Assembly: GCA_023053545.1 (NCBI GenBank)
Contig: JAKZAN010000005.1
Location: 11,780,001-11,844,000, forward strand
DNA from: Lepidurus packardi
Taxonomy: Eukaryota; Arthropoda; Branchiopoda; Notostraca; Triopsidae
Direction: 5' to 3'
DNA length: 64,000 nt
Made by a program: the position numbers and the translations under genes. Positions 24,517 through 37,200 of the stretch are shown here, in pieces; positions within the stretch are counted from its first letter, which is position 1; each line of letters opens with the position of its first letter. The notes beneath the pieces are model-generated. The model was given only the letters and a program-made list of their open reading frames with translations. It was not told the DNA's origin and ran no database searches.

Positions 24517-26280
24517 TTAGGAATTGACCTCGTCAAAAATTTCGGCGATGGCCAACGCAGTCTTGTTTAAGCTCACGCTCTGTAGGTTCACAATCATAGC
24601 TACAACAATGCCTTCTGGAATCGAATTGCGTTTGGCGAGTTTTGCGCACTTTTCGTCTTCGGAATTTCGTGGTAAGATGAGCAAAACGCTGCTAGCACCT
24701 ACAGCGCCGCCTGTATGGGATACGTAGAAACGCCTACTTTTGCAGCAGCCAAACTCTTGCTGGGCTGGGACCACGCCCCATCCCATACCGTATTTCCCGT
24801 CTCTGTCCCATGACAGTTTCGTTTTTTGGACGGGATTCCACAAAAGTTGCACAGTTTCTGGTTTTAGGATGCCGGGCAAGGCATGATGTTTCGGGTCAAA
24901 CTGGTAACTGTACAGTAAAGCGTTTCCGAAGCGTAAGAGATCGCCCACCGTCGAAAGAAACCCGCCTCCGGCCCATTTATAGGAATTGTCCACGTACTGA
25001 GCGTTTTCGAGCTTGGTTTTCTTGTTACGACTGTAATATCTTGAAAAAAAACGATAAAGAAGTTAGAAGAAAGACTTGGGTGCGAGCTGGGGGGGGATTA
25101 CCGAGCTCGGTTGTAGATAATGGGCGTGTTTTCGTCCAAATACGTTGAATTCATGCCGAGTTGATGGAACAGTTCAGTCATGTACTTGGTAAAGGGCGTT
25201 TTGGTGGCGCCTTCCAGTACTGCGCTCAAGAGCGTCCAGCCATGAGTCGTGTAGAGGAATTCTTCGCCTAAGAAGGGAGTATTTAAGAATAATTTCGATT
25301 TAGAACGAATTTCTAAGAGGAATTTTTAAGATTTAGCAATTTTTTTTACCAGGTTTTTTGTGTAAAGGGTCGTGTTGGAATAGTTCCAAGGCGTTCTGGA
25401 TGTTCGAGTAGTATTCCTTGATGTAATACTCCTTGAGTTGGAATTCGTCAGGTTCCTGGGCGATTTTGGATGGTTTTGAGGGTTTGGGTTGGGTGTTTTC
25501 GGGTTTTTCGTTGGTTTTTGGGGAAGGATTTTTGTCGTAGTGACGAATGCCACCTAAGTGGCTTACTAGCATTCGACTCGTGATGGCAATGGGCTGGTTA
25601 TCGTAAAATTTGACGGGGAACTGGGGTACGTAACTTTGGATATCGACGTCCAGGTTTAGATTGCCTTTTTCCCATTCTTTCGCTAAAGCTAGCATTGTTA
25701 TAGATTTGCTGATTGAGGCGATTCTCATAACGGTCTCTGGATGACACCGTAATCTATTCTCGACGTCTGCATAGCCGAATCCTGTAACACAAAAACGAAA
25801 AAGAGGAAAACTTATGAAAGAAAATAGGTTTCTAGCAATTAATTAGGGACTTTACCCCATTGCCACACGGATTTCCCATCTACACTGACTCCAATGAGTA
25901 AACCAGGCGATCCGGATTCATCTTTGACTTGCCGACAGAGTTTCGAAGCCTTCTTAATGGCATCTTCCAGTGTATAACGTGTATCTGCAATAAACGAGCC
26001 AAGTATCAACAGTGATAAGAAAATCTAAGCTTTTGATTCAAGCTTGTTTACCTTTTGGGGGTTTTATGTCGTCATTTTCGGGTTCACATGTCACATTAAC
26101 ACTAGGGATTAAGGCTACTGCTGCCAAGCCGAAACCAGGAAGGGCGTAGCGCAAAAATCTAAAGTAATTTTTGTGCATAATTGGAATTTTAGCGTCTTCT
26201 TCACTGATGTTTTTGTAATGCGCGGTGCTCGGAAGACGGGATAACAAATGCGAGCGATTCGTGGCTCTATGCCGAGTCAT
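24517..26280 (-). CDS. LACTB: Serine beta-lactamase-like protein LACTB, mitochondrial
   Basis: Minus-strand exons, 5' to 3': 26052-26280, 25856-25984, 25350-25781, 25102-25267, 24517-25030; 489 aa, close to vertebrate LACTB. The N-terminus is basic and Ser-rich, with one hydrophobic segment at about 45-60, matching import into the mitochondrial intermembrane space. The penicillin-binding-protein/class C beta-lactamase fold is shown by the SxxK motif SISK at 142-145 (catalytic Ser142, Lys145) inside ETVMRIASISKS, the segment SYKWAGGGFLSTVGDL, and HTGG at 424-427 in place of the usual KTG. A charged, low-complexity insertion (KNPSPKTNEKPEN and after) sits where vertebrate LACTB also has a variable Lys/Glu-rich linker. 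LACTB forms filaments that shape the intermembrane space and has protease activity. The gene is divergent from AP-3 sigma. Confidence 0.95.
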
Positions 26281-26310
26281 GAATCGCGAACGAACGAAAG
26301 ACAGTTCGTT

Positions 26311-26346
26311 CCTTAGATCATATACACTAGTGTATATGATCTAAGG
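26311..26346. repeat. Perfect 36-bp palindrome in the LACTB/AP3S divergent promoter
   Basis: CCTTAGATCATATACACT is followed directly by its exact reverse complement with no spacer. It is 30 bp upstream of the LACTB start codon and 123 bp upstream of the AP3S start codon. GTTCGTT flanks it on the left and GTTCGTTCG on the right, as direct copies. Confidence 0.97.
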
Positions 26347-26469
26347 TTCGTTCGAAAGACCTTCGCTGTTTGGGCGCTAGGTTTGCGTGCTGGATTGGAT
26401 TTATGGTGTACATGGTGTTGATTTTAACGTAAAAATACTAGTTTTTTCGTTGGTTAACATTAATTCAGA

Positions 26470-27321
26470 ATGATTAAAGCGATATTGGTATTCAACAACC
26501 ATGGAAAGCCTAGAATGAGCAAGTTTTACCATTATTTCGTGAGTATTTCCTTATCTTTTTTTCATTTTATCCGATTTTACGTTGCCAATCGCTTTGTTTT
26601 TAATTTTATGCACTTTGATATTACAGAACGAGGATATGCAGCAACAAATTATCAAAGAGACATTCCAATTAGTATCTAAAAGAGATGATAATGTCTGCAA
26701 TTTCCTAGAAGGAGGAAGGTAACATCTTATTCATAGTTCGATAGTTCTTGCCTTTTTTTCTATATTAACTTCCCTTAATTGGATTGGATAGTCTAATCGG
26801 AGGATCGGATTACAAACTAATCTACCGCCATTACGCGACATTGTACTTTGTCTTCTGCGTCGACTCATCAGAATCAGAGCTGGGAATCCTAGACCTTATT
26901 CAAGTCTTCGTGGAAACATTGGACAGATGTTTTGAAAACGTGTGCGAATTAGATCTCATTTTCCACGTTGATAAGGTTGTATACATTTTGTGCACCAAAT
27001 CCTTATTCACCCCTTTCAATTATTTTGATTTCAAGGTGCATTATATATTAAACGAGCTTGTCATGGGCGGAATGGTACTGGAAACCAATATGACCGAAAT
27101 TCTGTCACGGATTGAAGAGCAGAGCAAATTAGAGAAGCAAGAAGTAACCTCCCACATTAATTTAAGGCTTTAAATCCTTCATGAGTGAAATTTTTTAGGC
27201 CGGATTATCTGCCGCTCCTGCTCGTGCTGTTTCAGCGGTGAAAAGTATTACCATTCCCCAGCAAATCAAGGACATGCGATTGCCAGATCTTCCTCAAGCC
27301 ATCAAAGATTTGAAATTCTAA
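26470..27321 (+). CDS. AP3S: AP-3 complex subunit sigma
   Basis: Exons 26470-26538, 26627-26718, 26792-26975, 27036-27143 and 27199-27321; 191 aa, the usual sigma-3 length. The protein begins MIKAILVFNNHGKPR and contains IYRHYATLYFVFCVDSSESE, ILDLIQVFVETLDRCFENVC and LVMGGMVLETNM, all near-invariant in sigma-3 subunits. The Ala-rich piece SAAPARAVSAVK and a C-terminal tail separate it from the shorter sigma-1 and sigma-2. AP-3 is a cytosolic heterotetramer that sorts cargo from endosomes to lysosomes and related organelles (orange in Drosophila). Sigma folds as a longin domain and packs against the delta subunit. The start at 26470 gives the conserved N-terminus with no extension. Intron 3 uses the weaker donor AAG|GTTGTA. 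Confidence 0.97.
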
Positions 27322-30300
27322 CAGAAAAACTATACTATATATTCCGTAAACGCGAGCGATTGAAATTTGTCTTTTTATTTGTTAAAAAAAAATACAGTCT
27401 TGCAATTTGTTATAAGGTAGCTCCAGGATTAGCTGTTCTTCTAAACAAAAATTCTGCTATTTATTTATTTCGGACTTAATAGTCTCCAACTAGTCTAACA
27501 AACCTAATACTAACGCTGACGCACATGCGCCACATGTTTGTTGGCAAACCTCCCCTCTTTTAGCTTCAACTATGGACCCAACCGTATCCGGTCCGGGCCT
27601 TTTTCGCGCTCAAACGCTCCTAGGCGGGTTCACTAAGACCGGGTAAGGCGTCCTCGTGTTGTTGTCCGTGTTTGTGCTGGAATTCGCGGTTAATTCCTAC
27701 CATTTGTAGCTGAAATTTCCTCGAGTTTCCTCACTGGCTTAATGAAACATACGTGAAAGAGTTAAGGTGGACGTTTTGTGGAAAAACCGGGGTGTAGCGA
27801 GTCATTTCGCTGGGTAAACGTCATTATGGCGAGTTCGTTTCCTCCCCCGTTTGGGCGAGTCGAGCTAGCAGCCGTAGCGCTTCCAGCGGCGGTTTTCGCT
27901 GCCTAAGCGACCCGCTTGACAAGCCGCAGCAGCGCCCGCCCGCGTTTGCGTTCGTCCCGGGCTTCCTCTTTGGTGGCTTGTTGCGTCGTGCATATTTAGA
28001 CCCAGTTTTTGGTCCATTTCAAGTGAAACAAACATTCAAACGTTGGTGAGTCTTAGACAGTTGGAGCCAGTGAACGCCAATTAAGGTAAGTTGTGTACAT
28101 AAACAAACGGATTAACCTCCAGTTAAAGAACGGGTTCTTTTGCATTGTGTTTTCGTTTGGTTTTGGGGGTGTCAGGTCTTCTAAGTTTTCTCAGTTTGTG
28201 AACTCTGCCAAGCCTCTCGTGTGTAGTGTCTTGTTTCTGTCGTGCTGCTCCATGACAAGTCTGCAAAAGCCCAAAACTCAGCAAACTCGCCAAATGCAAA
28301 ATCCCATCCGCTAAGAATCCTTCATATAATCCCCATTCCAACTATGAAAGTAGTGCTAATCATCCCAAATCGATTCAAAGTCCCCATGATTAGTACAGAA
28401 TCTCTAAAAATTTATTTAATTAACTTAAGTTCGATACAATAATTAAAATCCAAGTGATTAACTATTCGAGTTCCGATTTTACATAATTATTATTACAACA
28501 AGTTTTCCTAATCGATTTATACAGTTATTACAACGTCAGCTGTTGCATCAAAGTTTTAGCTTCCCACCTCCCACAGGCCCCTCCTACAATAGACCAGTGA
28601 TATATATATATAAAAATATATATAAAAGAAAAATAATTGATTTGCTCGGTAATTTGTTGTGATAAAGCGAATAATTATGTTTGACCTCCTGAGCAGCCCA
28701 GAGTTAGCTCAAATTGCCCAGGAGAGGACCCACGCAAAGTGAGAAAAGCTGGCGCGCTTTCTCTAACAAACGTCTTAGATGTTTTGAGCGACTGGGAGAG
28801 CTCACGATTTCCCTCGTCCAATGGCCAAAAAATTGGACGAACTGGCACGTATCTTCTACCCCGCACCGCACGGTGGCACACCGCACTGCTGGTCCGGCAA
28901 GCCCCAGCCGAACGTTTTTGTTGTCCAATAAAGTCAGAAGCTTCCAAGTCCCACCCCTGCACTCGAGTAGCCGCGCCCCCGCCCTCCCAAGCACAGACCC
29001 AGCGAACAAAACGGACTGCGCTTCACTTTGTTTTCCTCTCCTTTATGTTATCTTCTTCGCTCGCTTCGTCCAAAAATTTCTCTGTTAAAGCAAGGCGAAC
29101 TAAGCTCCGCCCTTTGGCATGGGCGCAAATCGATGGTACCGCCATGCAACGTCTGGTCGATAAGAAAAGAGGATGGAAGGGACACGGGAAAGGATGTGAA
29201 TAAACAGGGAAGCACAAGGGTAGTACAAGAAGGCGAACAGAAGGATGTAGGAAAAGGTAACCATGGCAACGAACCTTCTCGGGCGTACAGTGTGACCCTC
29301 CCCCTTTCTAAAAAAGCCACCTCGTAATTATGCGTTGGAAAAATTCTTACGTCCCTTTGCGGCCGAGTTCCTTGTAAGGTTCAAATCAGTTCGAGATAAG
29401 GATCCGCGGATTTTTCGCCTTTTTTTCTGGAACATCACCGCGGGAGAATAAGTACCTGAAAGGAAAACCGGTTCTGGGCTTCTTTTATTGTTAAAAACTC
29501 GCGAGATATGGAATGAATGGCGAAGGCAACAACAAGAAAGGAAAGGACTAGGCTAGAAAATGCACAACACAGGTAGGCAGCTAAGCAACCCGAGCTCAAA
29601 CCGTTAACCTTTTATGCGAGTCAAAGCAGAGCCAGCCAAAAACCACGTAGCTTCGGTAGGCTCCGCCTTTGAGGCTACGTTGTATGGTGGTGAAAGGACT
29701 GGGAAGAGGAGGTGGCGCCCGTTGAGGGTGGTAAACCGAGTCGGGCTTGGTTTGGGCATGCTGACTAGAGCTTGCTAGAGCGCAGCAGCCGGGTCGTCAG
29801 GCCCACTCAACCCCCCTATGACAAGCGAAAGCGAACAAACTAAAACGAGAACGAGACGGACACTGGCTTGTGCTTGCTTAGTGCAAGATTTTGAGAGGAG
29901 CGTGAGAACGTTTTTGGGTGAATTTCGACGCCTTATTGTTCCATATTTCGTGAATATTTTGCCGTGTCTTGAAGGAGTTTATTAGGCTTATGTGAACACG
30001 TTTTAGAAGCAAGATTTGGGGCGAAGATTTTGCAAAGTTTTAACTCCAGTGCCATTCCGGAGGTTGACAAGAAAGCCTAATTATGTCAGCCGCATTTTCC
30101 AACAAGTTTTTGTGCTCAGACCAGGTACTGTTAGCCTACTTTTCGGTTTTCTGTGCAGCTTTTTTGCCATATTTTGTGGGCAAAGATGTGATTAGGGGCG
30201 TTCAGTTAATGTTTGGATGACTCGACTATTGATGCGTGATTTGATTAATGGCGGTTAAAAGTTTTGATTGTAGGAAGAGTTTTTCGTAGTAACGCTTAGT

Positions 30301-31243
30301 TTCGTTAATAAAACGTGCTGTGTTTTGTGTAGGTGTCCTTTTTTGGTTTGATTTTGTGCCAACAACGTCCTGATTTTTTTTGTTTCTTTTTTGGGCAAAT
30401 TTTAATTCTGGAGGAAGTGGTTTTGTTGAGCGAAATTCGTGAAGAAAATAGCTGGGCGGAGCTTCTTAAATAAAGCATCTTTTCAGAGAATTTTCTTTCT
30501 GTTTCAGAGAAACAAGAAAAATAGATTTAGAAAGTTCGTTTTAAAAGAAAGGATAAATATGGCTATTCAAAGCAGTAATACTTAATACAGTAATACAGTA
30601 AGCAGTAATACTTAATACTCAAAGCAGTAATACTTAATACAGTAATACCAGAGAATTCAATTAAGTAGCAATACTTTCATGGCAATACTATATTCTATTG
30701 AAAAAATGTCTGTAATTGAATTAAATTAGATTTCGATCAGTAAAATGAAAAAGAACGTACAGTTATTTTAGGGAATTATTGCCATTATTTTAGGGAAATA
30801 CATAAAATTATACAATAAATACATACAATAAATAAAATAAATACATAAAATAATTTAATAAGTAAGGTAATTTTTCTTGGAAGAAAACGCGTTTTTACCG
30901 AATTTTTTATCGACATTTGTCAAGATTCAAGATATACAGGATTGGTAATAGATCAAGCCGTTATTTTAGATCATTTTCTATTTCACTATCCATAAAAAGT
31001 AATAAACTGTCAAATAATCCATGTCATAATTCCTAATTCTAATCATGTTGTTTGAATGATGAATAAGGACACACAATTCATTCGCAATAGCTCAATAAAG
31101 TCAGTATTACATGCATGAATGGAATAGGAATGATTGAGTGGACAAATAACCGTATTTTTCGTAAAAAGATGTTTTTTTCTGAATTTTTCTGAATTTTTCC
31201 GACTTTTAATAAAGAATGATCTCTCTTTGTGTATTCAATTCAG
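27322..31243 (+). other. Sin3 5' region: promoter, probable 5' UTR exon and long intron
   Basis: Between 27500 and 28085 the DNA is less AT-rich, with CCGCC/GGCGG elements, and ends in a strong donor AAG|GTAAGT after 28085, as expected for a non-coding first exon. A second candidate exon ends CCAG|GTACTG at 30124 and contains a short ORF from ATG 30083; joined to the exon at 31244 it would stop after about 25 codons, so it would be a uORF. Stretch 28675-29330 is GC-richer and open in several frames on both strands, without family resemblance. A short AGTAATACTTAATAC repeat lies at 30575-30650. Assignment of these exons to Sin3 is inference. Confidence 0.5.
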
Positions 31244-31262
31244 GTGTGTCAAATGCACGGCC

Positions 31263-34200
31263 ATGAAGCGAGTGGATGATCTCGCTTTAGTGAAAACGGA
31301 AGGCGGTCCACTTCCTGTTCCTCCGGCCACCCTCTACACGACCCGCCCACCACTGGTAGCCCCGCCTACCTCGATTGCAGCCTCTGTCCTGCAAGTCGTC
31401 CGCGCGGGCAGTCCCCATTCGGTTCCTTTAGCTCCTCCTACCTCCTCCGCTGCATTGGGCAGCTTCCCTCGTGTGCTACAACCCTTAGCCACGCCCACCG
31501 CCCCGGCTTTGAACCTGAGCACAGTCCCCAACGCGGGATCTCGCCCCGAAGCCACGACTTTGCGTCCGAAATCGCCCGACACGGCCATCGGCATGCAAAG
31601 CAGCGTCCAAACAGTCTATCCAGGTTCCACGTACGGTGGGACACTCCCCGCAGCAGCTGCTGCTGCGTCCCCAGCGGCCAGTAACAACAGCTCGGCGCTG
31701 CATACGAATGCGGCCAACGCATTATTGCTGCAACAAGCAGGCGGAAGTCCGCCAGCCACGGCCAATGCGTCGTTACAGACACTCGCTCATCAGCAGCACC
31801 TGTTTCATCAAGCTGTAGCGCACCAGCAAGTCAGACATAAGGTCCATACGACGGCCACGCCGCCGCCTGCGGCGGCGTCGCCTACGGCGACGAGTGGACA
31901 GCAGCAACAACCTGCAAGCCAACCCTTTCCCAGGCTCAAAGTGGAAGATGCCTTGTCGTACTTGGATCAAGTCAAGTACAAGTTCGGGAACCAACCCCAA
32001 GTCTATAATGACTTTCTGGATATTATGAAGGAATTCAAGTCTCAAAGGTGAGAAATGGAGAGATTTATTGTCTTGTTTTCTGTTCTGTTCTGTTTCTGTT
32101 TGTCTTGTCTTCGGAAATTAGCAGGTTAGTTCCAACTTTTGAATGGTTTAGAACAGTCTATTTGGAATTTCTTTCTAATTCAACTTTCGGATTCCAATTG
32201 AATTTCAATGTGAATTTTGAATTCTAATCGTATTCCAATTGGAATCCGGAGGTTTTTTTTTTATTATTACTCGGCGTAGGGAATAGCCTATTGCCAATCT
32301 ATATGTTAGTCGCTTGGTGTACAAAACTTGACAACATTGAGCTAAATTACAAGGGGGGGGGGAGAAGGTAGGGAAAGGGAGGGGGAAGAAGGTTAAGAGT
32401 GAGATTCACTCAGTTATAATGGAAAATTAAGAAATTGTTGAGAGTAATCAGCGAATAATCATGAAGAATTTTTTTTTTTTTTATATTAATCGGCGTAGGC
32501 AATAGCCTATTGCCAATCTATATATTAGTCGCTTGGTGTACAAAACTTGACAACATTGAGCTAAATTACAAGGGGGGGGGGGGGGGAAGAAGGTAGGGAA
32601 AGGGAGGGGGAAGAAGGTTAAGAGTGAGATTCACTCAGTTATAATGGAAAATTAAGAAATTGTTGAGAGTAATCAGAGAATAATCATGAAGATTTTTTTT
32701 TTTTAATATTAATCGGCGTAGGCAATAAAAAAAATAATAGAATAAAAGAATAAAATAAAATAGCCTATTGCCAATCTGTATATTAGTCGCTTGGTGTACA
32801 AAACTTAACAACATAGAGCTAAATTACAAGGGGGGGGGAGAAGAAGGTTAAGAGTGAGATTCACGCAGTTATAATGGAAAATTAAGAAATTGTTGAGAGT
32901 AATCAGGGAATAATCATGAAGAAAATGAGAAAAAATGTTCTTGAAATGCTGACTTTGTTATCGTATGGCTTGTCGTTGTAAGAAGCTTAAGGAACTAATC
33001 TTTTTTCATAGGATTTATTTGAGAGCGTTTTATGAAATTTGGAGTGAATTTTATGTAAAGTGACATGAAAGTATAATTCCCAAGTTGAAGGATTTAGAAG
33101 TCCTTACGAAACCTAAAAACGTCAAATGCTTGTTTGGTGAATGAAAAAAATGGTGCATATTGTAATTGTTCAATTAATTGTTGTTGTGAATCATTCTAAT
33201 TGAATATTTTAGTTTAATTGAAATGACTGATTTAAAGTCAGTTTCTGGAGATTTGAGACTATTCTCGGTTAAAATACGGTAGATTCCAGGAGATTGATGT
33301 ATTTTCACACAAAATATCTATTTACACAAATATCTATTCATTTTACATAAAATATTCAATTCAATTTCAATTCAATTAAAATATTCTATTCAATTTACAC
33401 AAATATCTATTCATTTTACACAAAAATCTATTCACACAAAATATCACAAAATATTTATTTTCACACATTTGAGATATTTCAAAGTGAATTAGCATGCACC
33501 ATAGGGAAATAGTAATTTGGCGATCGTGAACAGTTTTGACAAGATCTGTATTAGAATTCACTCATAAATACTGTTCTAATTGTTGATTGAATGATTAGCC
33601 CACTTATTTAAAAATTAGACTAGCATAATGTAAAATCAGAATTCGTTGAAACCGTATATCTAATTGCCAGGATGGAGTATTTATACCTGCTTTTCGTAGT
33701 TATTGTCAATTTTTTTTATAGCTTTTTATAGTTTGTTAAGTTAAAGCTTGTTAAGTTAAAGCTGATTAAGAAAATGAGAATGCTAAAAAAAATAATTTGT
33801 ATCTGCAGAAATGAGTGACGTCTCGTTTTTTTTTTACATTTATTTCCATGTAATAAGGAGTTAAACGATTAATTGTAGAAAATGAGACTAATTTAAGTCT
33901 CTCTTTATAGTATTGATACACCTGGCGTCATTGCGCGTGTTTCCAGCCTTTTCCGAGGACATCCTGAACTCATTGTGGGGTTTAACACCTTCCTTCCGCT
34001 CGGCTACAAAATAGAAGTCCAATCCAACGAACAAGTACATACAATTAAACATACCACATGCACACTCCCCCCAAAAATTGTTAGAAAAATAGAAGAAAAA
34101 AATTAAACTAATTGAATTGATTTTTCGGATAGGATGGCATTGTTTCCTGTCAAGTTTCCGTCAGTGTCCCAGGGGGCATGAGCAGCCATACCACAACGGT

Positions 34201-37200
34201 GGTACACGCCCCCACCGGCGTCCATCACATCTCCCAATCAGGAGTTATCTCCGCGCCTTTGCCTGGCACGGCCCCTCCCACCATTCCGCCTCCCAGTGCT
34301 CATGTAAGGAAGAAAAAATGGACAAAAAATCTCATTCAAATCAACCAAATCTTGAATGAAAAAAAATTGAAAAAAAATGAGAATTTATTCATTTTTCGCT
34401 TGTTTTCTTCAGGTGACCAGTGGTTCTGTCCCTCCAGCAGCTGTAGCCACGCCTGTTTTGACGATCAAGCAGCCGATAGACTCGCCAGGCGCCCAATACG
34501 CACCAGTAGCCCCGCCCACGCCTGCTCCTGCTGCTCCTCGAGACACTTCAAGTCCTGCCCTGCAATCTCCGAGTCCGTCACTACAAATAACGCCCTCTAC
34601 AGGTCCTGTGACGACCATTGCGCTTCCCGTGCATTCCCCAGCGTCACTCACGCCTTCCCCAGCGTTGAGCAATTCAGCCGGCAGTCAACCGGTGGAGTTT
34701 AATCACGCCATTAATTACGTGAATAAAATCAAGGTATGAAAAAGACTTTTTTTTAATGATTTTTTGATTTTTGATTTTTTTTAAAACCAGAAACGAGTTT
34801 AAAGATGAGAAATCGCGTGGTAAGATGGGTGGTCAGGCGTGAGAGAGACTTAAAAATAATAATCCGCTGGGAAGCAAGTCATGAGTTGTAATGGGAAACT
34901 TGCCAATTTTTTTTTTTTTTTTTTTTATTTTTTTTTTTTTAAACTGAAAACGTTTCCTGATACAAGATTTAAGACAGCGAGGGGTTTTGGCTTAGATATT
35001 TTTGATTGTGAAGAGGGTATTCATTCAGTTTCTTGGATTTTAATTGTTTTCTTTGTGTTGTTGTTTAGAATCGATTTCAAGGACAGCCAGAGATCTATAA
35101 GCAATTCTTGGAAATACTCCATACGTACCAGAAAGAGCAGCGGTCACTGAAAGAAGGACTGTTGCCACCAGGACGCCATCTGACGGAAGCAGAAGTGTAC
35201 GATCAAGTCGCCAGACTCTTCCAGAATCAAGGAGATCTGCTGCAGGAATTTGGACAGTTTTTGCCTGACGCCACCAGCAGCACTTCATCCTTAAACATTG
35301 TAAAGAAAACGCATAATTCCACTTCATTTCGAGGAATTTCAATCAATTTGAAAAAAATTCAATTCCTTAATTTTCAAGATTTTTTTTTAAGTAATGTTTT
35401 TAGTTGTAGTATCCTTCGATTTTCTCATTTCCTGATTTTTTAATTTTCTAGATTTCTAGTTATTTGTTGTTCGTTTTGATAGTTAATTGATAATTGAAAA
35501 AATTCCTGAATTTTCAAGGTTTTTTAGGGATTTGTTGAGTTCTTTCAGTTTATAGTGTCCCTCGATTTTCCTGATTTTTTAAAATTTTTAAAATTTTCTA
35601 GATTTTTATTGGTTTGTTTTAATGAATTGGTAATGAATTGATCATTGAAAGGAATCTTAAATTTTCAAGATTTTTTTTAGGTCTTTTTTTTTAGTATCTT
35701 TTTGTAGTGTCTTGAGTTTATAATATCCTTTGATTTTTTCAAGATTTTTTTTTCATTTTCTAGATTTCCCAATGGTTAATTTGAATGTGTTGTTTTTGTA
35801 TTTAAAAGGAAATAATCTAATTTTTTTTTTATGTATTTAGAGCTCGATTTCTGCCAGTGGAGGGAATCATCGTTCAGCCATGGCGGATTTGACCGCCAGT
35901 CTGCCTAAAAAGCCCTCCAATTTGAAAACCACGCCTCCTGCGAGTACAGGTCCGACTCCTGTGACGTCATTAGCTCCTGCGTTGAACTCGAACCATTCGC
36001 AGAACAACACCCATCACAATTTGTCGCGTTTCGGGTTGAAAAGACCTTTAGCTGCCTCTCCAGTACCGTCTTCGACGGTGCCATTGCCAAAGAAGCCTCG
36101 TTTGGGCGTCTTTCCCTCAGCTTCAAGCACTTTGAGGGACGTTTCCTTGGCCGAAGCCGCCAAATACGGAACTTTGAACGAATACGCGTTTTTCGACAAA
36201 GTGCGCAAGGCATTGCGCAGCCAGGAAGTCTACGACAACTTCCTACGCTGCTTGGTGCTCTTTAACCAAGATATCGTGTCCCGGACTGAGCTTTTGCAAC
36301 TCGTCACGCCCTTTTTGGGCAAGTTTCCCGAATTGCTCAGGTGGTTTAAGGAGTTTTTAGGTTGCAAAGAGAACGGAGGAGGATTTGGAGGCAATGGAAG
36401 CTCGGAAAGGGGCGGATCCAATCATAGTGGCTCAGGAATGGGAGCCAATACACCTGGAGGACACACAGAACCCATTCCCCATACACTTTCCAAACAAGAA
36501 CGGGTCACTGGGGATTTGGCGATGGAAATTGGTAAACATTTTGAGTCGTTTTTGTATTAAAAGTCGTTCTTTTCGAGGGAAAGTGTATTTATTTACGATT
36601 TTTTGGAATGTTGACAGATTATACTACGTGTAAACGGCTCGGAGCGTCATATTGCGCGCTGCCCAAGTCGTATGTGCAACCCAAATGTACTGGCCGCACT
36701 CCTTTATGCAAGGAAGTATTGAACGACACTTGGGTTTCCTTTCCTTCATGGTCCGAAGACTCTACTTTCGTATCCTCACGCAAAACGCAGTACGAGGAGT
36801 ACATTTATCGATGCGAAGACGAGCGCTATGAGGTAAAACGGATTTATTTTTCGGGAATTATTGATGGATATATTTCAGGATTTAGTGATTACCTTTGTGT
36901 GGTAGTTTGGGTTTGAGCTAGGTATTAAGGACTAATAATGGATTTTTTTTGTCTATTTTTCATCAGTTGGATGTGGTTTTGGAGACAAATTTGGCGACGA
37001 TTCGAGTATTGGAAGGTTTGGGCAAGAAGATGGCACGGATGTCACCTGATGAGCTTAACCGGTTCAGATTAGATGATTGTTTAGGAGGCACGTCTCCTAC
37101 GATTCATCTCCGAGCCATTCGGAGGTAAAATACGTGGAAATTAAGTCTTAAAATGGCTTCAACATGAGAATTTCGATGGAATTTTGGCGTTTTTAACGCA

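Noticed and set aside
28675..29330. Overlapping ORFs of 60-150 aa on both strands
   Set aside because: Open in many frames at once because the stretch is GC-richer. No domain, no splice context, and position within the Sin3 5' region.
31134..31262. Upstream in-frame extension of the Sin3 ORF
   Set aside because: It runs through a T-rich intron end and the CAG acceptor at 31241-31243; MKRVDDL at 31263 matches the family start.
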